This document shows positions 56,541-63,550 of a DNA stretch of 64,000 nt, piece by piece. A program made the position numbers and the translations under genes. The notes under the pieces were generated by a model, which was not told the origin of the DNA, did not search any database, and saw nothing but the letters and a program-made list of their open reading frames with translations. This DNA is from Oscillospiraceae bacterium (lineage in GTDB: Bacteria > Bacillota > Clostridia > Oscillospirales > CAG-272). Where the stretch lies: contig SVTR01000011.1 of assembly GCA_015063685.1 (NCBI GenBank), positions 1 through 64,000 on the forward strand, given 5' to 3'. Positions within the stretch are counted from its first letter, which is position 1, and the number at the start of each line of letters is the position of its first letter.

Positions 56541-56569
56541 ATTATACCACAATTCACCCGCATTGTCAA
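56541..56569 (-). promoter_or_regulatory. toxin promoter
   Basis: Minus strand: TTGACA (56564-56569), 17-bp spacer, TATAAT (56541-56546): a full consensus promoter. It lies 20 bp from the start of the divergent kinase gene. Confidence 0.9.
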
Positions 56570-56589
56570 CCGCTTTCGACACACACCAC

Positions 56590-57492
56590 ATGAACAAAGC
56601 CATGAAACTGACCGACTTCCAATCCCTCACCCCCATCGACTACGGCTGGTCGGGGGACCGCAAATACCGTGCCGTCACCCCCGACGGCACCCCCTATTTT
56701 CTCCGCGTCACCTCCCGCGAGCGGGGCGACCGTTTTGTCAAGCTCTTCGACCTCCAGAAGACCGTGGCCGCCACGGGGATTCCCATGTGTGAGCCAATTG
56801 CTATCGGAGAGTGCGACGAGGGGGTCTACACCATCCATTCCTGGATCGACGGGGTGGATGCCGAGGCCAATGTGCCCAAGCTCCCCACCGAGGTGCAGTA
56901 CCGTCTGGGCCGTGACGCGGGGGAATACCTGACCCGCATCCATTCCTTCCCGGCCCCACCCGATCAGCCCGATTGGGAGGCCCGCTTCAACGCCAAGAAT
57001 AACCGCAAGATCAAAATGTACACCGATTGCCCCATTCATTTCGAGGGAGATCACCACCTCCTGCGCTACATCGAGGAGAATCGCCATCTGCTCCATGACC
57101 GCCCCCAGACCTTCCAGCACGGGGACTACCACATCGGTAACATGATGCTGACCGACGCGGAAACAGACCCCGGAATCGTCATCATCGACTTCGACCGCTA
57201 CGACTTCGGCGACCCCTGGGAGGAGTTCAACCGCATCGTTTGGTGCGCCCAAGCCGCGCCCTTGTTCGCCACGGGGCTGGTGGACGGCTACTTCGGCGTG
57301 GACGAGGATACCGCCGTCCCTATGGAATTCTGGCGGTTATTGGCTCTATACATCAGCAGCAATATGCTTTCCTCCATCCCCTGGGCAATCCCCTTCGGGG
57401 AAGGTGAGATTCAAACAATGCTAAAGCAGGCAAAAGACGTACTGGCGTGGTATGATGACATGAAAAACCCCGTGCCTACGTGGTACAGGTAA
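56590..57492 (+). CDS. aminoglycoside-phosphotransferase-family kinase
   Basis: A 300-aa APH-fold kinase. Catalytic loop QTFQHGDYHIGNMML (HGDxxxxN Brenner motif) and the DFG-equivalent VIIDFDRYDFGDPWEEF. Relatives act on aminoglycosides, choline, homoserine, fructosamines or other small molecules, and the substrate cannot be read here. The upstream start region has no clear ribosome binding site: candidates are ATG 56590 and ATG 56602. Upstream in-frame sequence overlaps the toxin locus and is not used. No convincing promoter of its own. Confidence 0.8.
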   Translation: MNKAMKLTDFQSLTPIDYGWSGDRKYRAVTPDGTPYFLRVTSRERGDRFVKLFDLQKTVAATGIPMCEPIAIGECDEGVYTIHSWIDGVDAEANVPKLPTEVQYRLGRDAGEYLTRIHSFPAPPDQPDWEARFNAKNNRKIKMYTDCPIHFEGDHHLLRYIEENRHLLHDRPQTFQHGDYHIGNMMLTDAETDPGIVIIDFDRYDFGDPWEEFNRIVWCAQAAPLFATGLVDGYFGVDEDTAVPMEFWRLLALYISSNMLSSIPWAIPFGEGEIQTMLKQAKDVLAWYDDMKNPVPTWYR

Positions 57493-57543
57493 AGATACAA
57501 GATACACGCCGTGCAAGCCCGGCGGATACAAGATACAAGATAT
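57491..57543 (-). repeat. inverted copies of the heptamer
   Basis: AAGATACAAGATACACG at 57491-57508 and GATACAAGATACAAGATATA at about 57524-57543 are the complement of the heptamer array at 57567-57643, so the two blocks could pair as a large hairpin. Confidence 0.75.
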
Positions 57544-57566
57544 ACTCAACCTCATACATCCCCCCA

Positions 57567-57643
57567 TATCTTGTATCTTGTATCACGTATCTTGTATCTC
57601 GTATCTTGTATCTTGTATCTCGTATCTTATATCTCATATCTTT
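57567..57643 (+). repeat. heptanucleotide tandem repeat, 11 units
   Basis: TATCTTG and variants (TATCTCG, TATCACG, TATCTTA) repeated 11 times in 77 bp, just upstream of the ribosome binding site of the next gene. Not a multiple of three, so copy-number change would shift spacing rather than preserve any reading frame. Confidence 0.92.
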
Positions 57644-57669
57644 CCAAAAACTGAAAGGAGTTTCCCGTT

Positions 57670-59661
57670 ATGTCTCTTCCCTACCGTCAGATCCACCTCG
57701 ACTTCCACACCTCCGAATGCGTCGAGGGCATCGGCTCCCGCTTCTCCCGAGAGAATTTCAAAGCGGCTCTGCAAGCGGGTCATATCAATTCCATCACCCT
57801 CTTCTCCAAGTGCCACCACGGCTGGTCTTACCACCCCACCGAGGCCAACCTCCCCCACCCCCACCTGTGCTGTGACCTTCTGGGCGAGCAACTCTCCGTT
57901 TGCGAGGAACTGGGGGTACGCACCGAGATCTATATATCGGCGGGCTTTGCCGAGCAGTACGCCTACCGCCATCCCGAGCATCTGCGTTGTGAGAGAGGCG
58001 GCTACTGGGGCAACTTCGACGTCGACGCCGGCTACCACCGTCTCTGCTTCGGCACCGACTATCTGGATCAGCTCACCCGTGAGATCGAAGAGGTGCTGAC
58101 CCGCTACAAGGGACGCTTTGACGGTCTTTTTCTGGACATCATCGGCATGGTTCCCTGCTGGTGCCCCGAATGTGTCAAGGGCATGAAGGCCCTGGGGCTT
58201 GATCCCGACAACGATGCCGACGCGTGGAAATACGCCCGGGTGGTGTATGACCGCTATACGGATCGGGTCGCCGAGACGGTGGAGCGCATCATTCCCGGTC
58301 TCCCCATCATTCACAATGACGGCGGCGCCATCTTCCAGGGCCGAGATATCGCCTTCAGAAATCAAGGACACTTTGAGCTGGAGTCCCTGCCGACGGGGGG
58401 CTGGGGCTACGATCACTTCCCCCGCGCCGCCGCCTATGCCCGCACCCTGGGCCGTGATTTTCTGGGCATGACGGGCAAGTTCCACACCTCGTGGGGCGAG
58501 TTCGGCGGCTTTAAGCACCCCAACGCCCTACGCTACGAGGCAGCCTTGGCCAACGCCTGCGGCGCTCGCTGCTCGGTGGGGGATCAGCTCCACCCCGACG
58601 GTGAGTTTGACCTTGCCACCTACAACCTCATTGGCGCGGCCTACGCCGAGGTAGAGGCGCGCGAAACATGGCTGACGGGCTCCAAGCTTACCGCCGATAT
58701 CGGTCTGCTCTCCGCCGAGAATTTCCGTAATATCTGCCCGAACGCCCTCCCCGACGGTATCAAGCAGGATCTTGGCGCCAACCGCATCATGCTGGAGGGA
58801 CATTACCTCTACGATATCCTCGACCCCGAGGCTGAATTTTCTAAGTACCGCCTCCTCATCCTGCCCGACACCATGGAGATCCCCGAAGGTGACCTTCGAG
58901 ATCGTTTGAAGGATTATCTCACAAAGGGCGGCAAGCTCCTCTTGACGGGTAAATCGGGTACCTTTGACGGCAAATTCGTCTTTGACTTTGGCGTGGACTT
59001 TTGCGGCGAGGGTCAATACCGTCCCGCCTACCTGCGCCCCTGCTTCGATCTCCATCCCAACGGTGAGACCAGCTATGTCACCTATAGCCGTAACTATGAT
59101 ATCACCCTCCAAGAGGGCTTTGACGGCGAGATCCGCGACCTGAAGGTAGACTCCTACTTCAACCGCGCCCCCCGCCGCTTCTGCTCTCACCGTCACACCC
59201 CCTATGACCGCGAAAAGGCCTCACCTGTTGCTCTCGTAACCGCTCAGATCGGGTATATCGGCTGGGATATCTTCACAGAGTATGCGAACATGGGCTCGGC
59301 ACACGTCAAGTACGCGGTGTTGGATATCATCGACCGCCTGCTGGGAGACAGCAAGACACTCGTAACCGACCTGCCCTCCTGCGGCGTGACCTCGGTGGCG
59401 GTCAAGGAATCCGAAAGCGGCGTTCAACTCATCCACCAGCTGGTCTACGCTATCCCCAAGGTGCGTGGCAACGGCATTGAGATCATCGAGGATCTTCCCT
59501 TTACCCCTGACGTGACCTGTACGCTGGTCACCCCTTCTGCCCCCAAGCGTATCTATCTCGCCCCTGAGATGACCGATCTGCCCTTCGCTTATGCGGATGG
59601 CAAGGTGACCTATACCGTGCCCGGCTTCTCTTGCTCGGCAATGGTGGTAGTGGAAGCATAA
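57670..59661 (+). CDS. GHL6/GH151-like glycosidase (putative alpha-L-fucosidase)
   Basis: A 663-aa cytoplasmic protein. The N-terminal TIM-barrel part has the GHL6 pattern: YRQIHLDFHTSECVEGIGSR, SITLFSKCHHGWSYHPTEAN, GLFLDIIGMVPCWCPEC. A beta-galactosidase-trimerisation-like domain (about 335-540) and a C-terminal beta domain follow. Members include GH151 alpha-L-fucosidases, but specificity varies and many GHL6 proteins are uncharacterised, so the substrate is tentative. RBS GAAAGGAG right after the heptamer array. Confidence 0.75.
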   Translation: MSLPYRQIHLDFHTSECVEGIGSRFSRENFKAALQAGHINSITLFSKCHHGWSYHPTEANLPHPHLCCDLLGEQLSVCEELGVRTEIYISAGFAEQYAYRHPEHLRCERGGYWGNFDVDAGYHRLCFGTDYLDQLTREIEEVLTRYKGRFDGLFLDIIGMVPCWCPECVKGMKALGLDPDNDADAWKYARVVYDRYTDRVAETVERIIPGLPIIHNDGGAIFQGRDIAFRNQGHFELESLPTGGWGYDHFPRAAAYARTLGRDFLGMTGKFHTSWGEFGGFKHPNALRYEAALANACGARCSVGDQLHPDGEFDLATYNLIGAAYAEVEARETWLTGSKLTADIGLLSAENFRNICPNALPDGIKQDLGANRIMLEGHYLYDILDPEAEFSKYRLLILPDTMEIPEGDLRDRLKDYLTKGGKLLLTGKSGTFDGKFVFDFGVDFCGEGQYRPAYLRPCFDLHPNGETSYVTYSRNYDITLQEGFDGEIRDLKVDSYFNRAPRRFCSHRHTPYDREKASPVALVTAQIGYIGWDIFTEYANMGSAHVKYAVLDIIDRLLGDSKTLVTDLPSCGVTSVAVKESESGVQLIHQLVYAIPKVRGNGIEIIEDLPFTPDVTCTLVTPSAPKRIYLAPEMTDLPFAYADGKVTYTVPGFSCSAMVVVEA

Positions 59662-60153
59662 ATTGTTGTTTAGCGGCCGTGCCGCGGCCATCGCTCGGGG
59701 TAGGGCATCCTATGCCATGGACATCACACGATGGGTAGTTAGGCAGATAAATTGTTGTTTATGGGCGTTTACTGACCAACGCGGTCATCCTGAGCAAGGC
59801 CGCTGGCCGCGCCGAAGGATCTCTTTATACCTGTAAAAAACCATTGTCATAAAAAGGTTTTGCTTCCTGTGGGATCCTTCGACTCGGGCATCGCCCTCGC
59901 TCAGGATGACTGTTTCAAGGCGGGGCACAACAACGCTAAACAACAATTTATTGACCAACCACCCATCGCGGTATGCAGTTTGCAGGGGTTGCACATCCCC
60001 GCGCCAAAGCCCCGCCGCAGGAGGCAAACAACAAATTACCGCTGTACTTCCCATCGCGGTATGAGTTTAACACGGGATGCACTACCCCGAGCCAAAGCCC
60101 CACCGCAGGTGGTAAATAACAATTTGAAATTATATAAAACAAGGAGAAATTCC
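59662..60153. repeat. nested inverted-repeat cluster
   Basis: About 490 bp with no gene. (i) 59784-59910: GTCATCCTGAGC...GAAGGATC opposed by GGATCCTTC...GCTCAGGATGAC, a 127-bp palindromic element. (ii) Two direct copies of a ~70-bp unit beginning CCCATCGCGGTATG (59962-60036 and 60050-60120) and an inverted, degraded copy at about 59663-59760. (iii) AAATTGTTGTTTA motifs at the edges (59660, 59750, and inverted at 59936 and 60035). Confidence 0.75.
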
Positions 60154-60154
60154 C

Positions 60155-61234
60155 ATGTCCCACATCAAAAATTTGCAAGCCGCCATGAAGGAAAAGGGCA
60201 CCGAGGCTATTCTCGTCTCCTCCGAGATCAACCAGAGATATCTGTCCAACTTTGCCTACACCGACGGCTTTATGCTCATCCTGCCGGATGAGGCCCTTCT
60301 GCTCACCGACTTCCGCTATATCGAGGCTGCCAAGGCCGTCGTAGATCAGTCCGAATGTCAGGTCATCATGCCCGACACCCGTATGCTGGCATACGTCAAG
60401 AAGCTGCTGGAGGACAAGAAGATCACCACCCTGACCTTTGAGGAATCCGAGGCGTCCTATTCTCTTTACAACCGCCTCTGCGACACCTTCGAGGGTGTTG
60501 AAGTGGTGGCAGGCGGATCTGCCATGATCGAAAAGCTCCGTCTTTTCAAGGACGCGGAAGAGATCAAGGCCATGACAAAGGCTCAGGCCATCACCGACGC
60601 CGCCTTCGCCCATATTTTGGACTTCATCAACCCCGACCGCACCGAGCTGGAGGTAGCCCTGGAACTGGAATTTTTCATGCGTGCTCACGGCTCCGAGGGT
60701 ACCGCCTTTGAGACCATCGCTGTGTCCGGCTCCAATTCCTCCCGCCCCCACGGCGTTCCCCGCGACGTGAAGCTGGAGAAGGGATTTTTCACCATGGACT
60801 TTGGCGCGCGTTTTGACGGCTATTGCTCCGACATGACCCGCACCGTGGTCATCGGCAAGGCTGACGACGAGATGAAGCGTCTCTACAACACCGTCCTGGA
60901 GGCCCAGACCGCCGCCCTCACATCTCTCCACGCCGGTATGCTGTGCAGAGATGCCGACAAGGTCGCCAGAGACATCATCGACAACGCCGGCTACAAGGGC
61001 TGCTTCGGCCATAGCTTGGGTCACGGCGTAGGCCTCTTCATCCACGAGAATCCCCGTCTGGCAGGGATGGTGCCCGAAACCGAGATCCTTCGTCCCGGCC
61101 ACGTAGTCACCGTAGAGCCCGGCATTTACATTGAGGGCAAATACGGTTGCCGCATTGAGGATATGGTGGTCGTCCTGGAGAATGGCAGTATCCACGATTT
61201 CACCCAAAGTCCCAAGGAGCTCATTGAGCTTTGA
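60155..61234 (+). CDS. Xaa-Pro aminopeptidase (M24 family)
   Basis: A 359-aa metallopeptidase that removes an N-terminal residue before proline. An N-terminal creatinase-like domain (1-125) precedes the pita-bread fold. The metal ligands are visible: MDFGARFDGYCSDMTRT (two Asp), GHSLGHGVGLF (His), VVTVEPGIYIE (Glu) and CRIEDMVVV (Glu). Start ATG 60155 follows ACAAGGAGAAATTCCC. Confidence 0.93.
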   Translation: MSHIKNLQAAMKEKGTEAILVSSEINQRYLSNFAYTDGFMLILPDEALLLTDFRYIEAAKAVVDQSECQVIMPDTRMLAYVKKLLEDKKITTLTFEESEASYSLYNRLCDTFEGVEVVAGGSAMIEKLRLFKDAEEIKAMTKAQAITDAAFAHILDFINPDRTELEVALELEFFMRAHGSEGTAFETIAVSGSNSSRPHGVPRDVKLEKGFFTMDFGARFDGYCSDMTRTVVIGKADDEMKRLYNTVLEAQTAALTSLHAGMLCRDADKVARDIIDNAGYKGCFGHSLGHGVGLFIHENPRLAGMVPETEILRPGHVVTVEPGIYIEGKYGCRIEDMVVVLENGSIHDFTQSPKELIEL

Positions 61235-61281
61235 TAAAAAGCAGGATGCCTTGGCGTACCTACGATAAAGCAGGTAAAAAC

Positions 61282-61316
61282 AGCACGATTGTAGAAATGC
61301 AGTCGTGCTATTTTAT
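61282..61316 (+). terminator. terminator of the Xaa-Pro aminopeptidase gene
   Basis: AGCACGA / TCGTGCT hairpin followed by ATTTTAT. Forty-seven nt after the stop. Confidence 0.75.
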
Positions 61317-61317
61317 A

Positions 61318-61346
61318 TTGAATAATAAATGTTTTTATGGTATAAT
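61318..61346 (+). promoter_or_regulatory. promoter of the AraC-family regulator
   Basis: TTGAAT (61318-61323), 17-bp spacer, TATAAT (61341-61346). Confidence 0.7.
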
Positions 61347-61428
61347 ATATCCGATATATCTTCGCACAGAATGTCGGGATTTTTAGAACGCTTTCTGATA
61401 AAATATAGGCAGACAGGAGGGATGAAGA

Positions 61429-62340
61429 ATGGATTGGATAACCGGAATGCAAAAAGCGATTGATTACATCGAGGCTAACTTGACAGAAGAAATCGATTAT
61501 GAAAAGGTGGCTGCCGAAAGTTTTTCTTCAAGCTATCATTTTCAAAGAGTATTTAGTATTCTTTGCGGATACACGCTTGGAGAATATATTAGGCTACGTC
61601 GCCTATCATTAGCAGGCGTAGAACTTGCAAACGGTAAGGATAAAGTAATTGATATTGCTCTGAAGTACGGTTACGATAGCCCAGATAGTTTTGCTAAAGC
61701 ATTTCAAAAATTCCATGGTATTACTCCGTCGCAGGCGCGCGCAGACGGCAGTATGCTTAAATCCTTTTCTCGCTTGTCAATAAAAATTTCATTGGAAGGC
61801 GGTAAAACTATGAATTACAGAATTGAAGAAAAGCCGAGAATTGTTTTGGCGGGCTTTAAGCGTCATTTTTCAGGCACCCCTGCCGAAAGATACGATCAAG
61901 AACATGAATTTTACATGCAAACCAGATTCAATCAATATGCGTTGAAAGGGCTCACGAGAGATCTTGAAACAACATATAATATCATGACGGATTTTGATGA
62001 TAACGGCTATAACTATTATATAGCAGGAATTCTTGCTTCGTTCAGCTTTGATGAATTGGAAAAAGAGCTTGGAGAAGATGCAAAAAGATTCGAAAAAATT
62101 ATTCTTCCCGCAAGAAAATATCTTGTTTGTGAAACCGAGCGCACGCAATATCCTGTTAATTTACAGGAGGAGCTTCGCAAGCAAGCAGTCAATGAATGGT
62201 TGCCATCATCTGATTATGAACTGGCAGATGCACCAGAGGTGGCAGTCGTACATTGGTTTTATAAAAAGGGAGACCAAACAGATAAAAATTCTCGCTATTC
62301 TCGTTATATCGAGCTTTGGCTTCCGATTGAAAAGAAATGA
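61429..62340 (+). CDS. AraC-family regulator with a GyrI-like effector domain
   Basis: A 303-aa two-domain protein. N-terminal AraC helix-turn-helix pair (1-105): VAAESFSSSYHFQRVFSI and YDSPDSFAKAFQKFHGITPSQ. The C-terminal half (about 125-303) is GyrI/SbmC-like (small-molecule binding, BmrR/Rob type), ending YIELWLPIEKK. Such regulators often control multidrug or stress responses. RBS GGAGGGATGAAG. Base composition is clearly A+T-rich and the codons (AAA, ATT, GAA, TTT) differ from neighbours, suggesting recent acquisition. No efflux gene is adjacent. Confidence 0.88.
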   Translation: MDWITGMQKAIDYIEANLTEEIDYEKVAAESFSSSYHFQRVFSILCGYTLGEYIRLRRLSLAGVELANGKDKVIDIALKYGYDSPDSFAKAFQKFHGITPSQARADGSMLKSFSRLSIKISLEGGKTMNYRIEEKPRIVLAGFKRHFSGTPAERYDQEHEFYMQTRFNQYALKGLTRDLETTYNIMTDFDDNGYNYYIAGILASFSFDELEKELGEDAKRFEKIILPARKYLVCETERTQYPVNLQEELRKQAVNEWLPSSDYELADAPEVAVVHWFYKKGDQTDKNSRYSRYIELWLPIEKK

Positions 62341-62347
62341 TTTATTT

Positions 62348-62375
62348 GCCCCGCTGTCGCGGGGCTTTGCTTTTG
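62348..62375 (+). terminator. terminator of the AraC-family gene
   Basis: GCCCCGC-tgtc-GCGGGGC hairpin followed by TTTGCTTTT, eight nt after the stop. Confidence 0.85.
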
Positions 62376-62432
62376 TGTCCACAAAAGCAGTGCTTGTCAG
62401 GGAAATTGATAAAGCGTAGATGAACATAAAAA

Positions 62433-62558
62433 AGGCTCCCTTGTGTAAAGGGAGCTGTCACCGAAGGTGACTGAGGGATTGTTTTAGAATAAATTTTGCT
62501 TTCTTACAATCCCTCCGTCTCGCTTACGCGAGCCACCTCCCTTTACACAAGGGAGGCT
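62433..62558. repeat. palindromic MITE-like element
   Basis: Inverted ends: GGCTCCCTTGTGTAAAGGGAG at the left and CTCCCTTTACACAAGGGAGG at the right, with a second inverted pair AGGGATTGT / ACAATCCCT inside. About 126 bp, non-coding. It resembles miniature elements found in many gut Clostridia, but I cannot search for copies. Confidence 0.7.
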
Positions 62559-62623
62559 CATTACCTCCCGACAGTAAAACTATAAGGTGTAACACACTAT
62601 ACCTTGAAGATCAAGACGTGTGA

Positions 62624-62660
62624 AAAAGGACAGAGAACGTGAAATTCTCTGTCCTTTTTG
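62624..62660. other. hairpin with T-run
   Basis: AAAAGGACAGAGAA / TTCTCTGTCCTTTT around a 6-nt loop. It looks like a terminator on either strand, but no adjacent gene needs it. Confidence 0.6.
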
Positions 62661-62661
62661 C

Positions 62662-62711
62662 CGTAGGGGCGAACTGCGTTCGACCGCGGGCGTTCACAGA
62701 ACGCCCCTACG
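62662..62711. repeat. 50-bp inverted repeat
   Basis: CGTAGGGGCG...CGCCCCTACG with GAACTGCGTTC... and ...GCGTTCACAGAACGC inside. Repeats of this type are common in Clostridia genomes. The following 62712-62900 holds further partial inverted pairs (GGAAATATTCCG / CGGAATATT) and no gene. Confidence 0.6.
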
Positions 62712-62913
62712 AGGATGATTTTCTATCGGTAGGTAAAACCTGCTTTATGGAAGGCACCCCTTCGGGCTGCACTTGTTTTGGAAATATTCCGTTTCCGCTT
62801 GCGGAACGCAGTTGCTTAAACTGCGAGGAATATTTCGGAACGGCGTAAATTGAATCTCAATTTACTGCTGACTGTGCACGCCGTTTTGGCATCCCGCTTT
62901 TTGTTTTGCATAT

Positions 62914-62957
62914 AAAAAACCCCTTTGTGATGGTGAGAGATCACAAAAGGGTTTTTT
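62914..62957 (-). terminator. rpsT terminator
   Basis: Minus strand: AAAAAACCCTTTTGTGATC / GTGATCACAAAAGGGG-type hairpin with T-runs both sides; about 25 nt after the rpsT stop. Bidirectional by sequence. Confidence 0.8.
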
Positions 62958-62983
62958 ATGGTTTTGTTTCAAATGGCCATGAA

Positions 62984-63250
62984 TTATGCGTTCATTCCGT
63001 TGAGAGCCTTGGTGAAAGCACTCTTCTTGTGAGCTGCACTATTCTTGTGAATGATGCCCTTGGAAGCGGCAACGTCAATCTTCTTGACAGCAGCCTTGTA
63101 AAGCTCCTGAGCGGTGGCGAGATCGCCAGCGGCAACAGCGGCTTCATACTTCTTGACAACAGTCTTCATCTGAGAACGGAACATCTTGTTCTGAAGGGTC
63201 TTGGTTTCGGTAACCTTTACGCGCTTCTTTGCAGACTTAATATTAGGCAT
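62984..63250 (-). CDS. rpsT: 30S ribosomal protein S20
   Basis: An 88-aa basic protein of normal S20 length: MPNIKSAKKRVKVTETKTLQ, central helix, and the C-terminal KGIIHKNSAAHKKSAFTKAL that marks the family. S20 binds the 5' domain of 16S rRNA. RBS GGAGGTAGAAAAC. Its ~90-nt leader contains a CCTCATATGAGG palindrome (63298-63309), which could take part in autoregulation. Confidence 0.96.
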   Translation of the reverse strand: MPNIKSAKKRVKVTETKTLQNKMFRSQMKTVVKKYEAAVAAGDLATAQELYKAAVKKIDVAASKGIIHKNSAAHKKSAFTKALNGMNA

Positions 63251-63339
63251 GTTTTCTACCTCCTATTACAGCGAAATAATTATGTTCCAACCCTACCTCA
63301 TATGAGAGGGTATGCGGCAAGGCTCACATATACTTCTAT

Positions 63340-63368
63340 ATCATAACATAAAACTCCAAGAATTGCAA
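63340..63368 (-). promoter_or_regulatory. rpsT promoter
   Basis: Minus strand: TTGCAA (63363-63368), 17-bp spacer, TATGAT (63340-63345). Confidence 0.8.
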
Positions 63369-63480
63369 GAGGTTTTTTCATTTTTTATATAAAAATTTTC
63401 TCCTCCTTCCGCCTTGTTTTTTGAACAGTTTCACCATAGTGCCCCTCAGAGGCGCAGAAAAAACAAAAAAGCAGGCCCGC

Positions 63481-63520
63481 ACACTTCCCTGTTGACAATC
63501 CCTCGGAAGTGTGCTACAAT
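63481..63520 (+). promoter_or_regulatory. promoter with a possible operator, 5'-nucleotidase-like gene
   Basis: TTGACA (63492-63497), 17-bp spacer, TACAAT (63515-63520). ACACTTCC (63481-63488) and GGAAGTGT (63505-63512) form an inverted repeat around the -35 box, a plausible repressor site. Confidence 0.7.
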
Positions 63521-63550
63521 ATAACAAAAAATACGGCTAAAGGATATTAT

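Noticed and set aside
57567..57643. CRISPR array
   Set aside because: Units are contiguous 7-mers with no spacers and no cas genes.
57480..58099. Open frames running through the heptamer repeat and into the GHL6-like gene
   Set aside because: Their repeated YLVSRIL-type translation comes only from the 7-bp repeat; no start site or homology.
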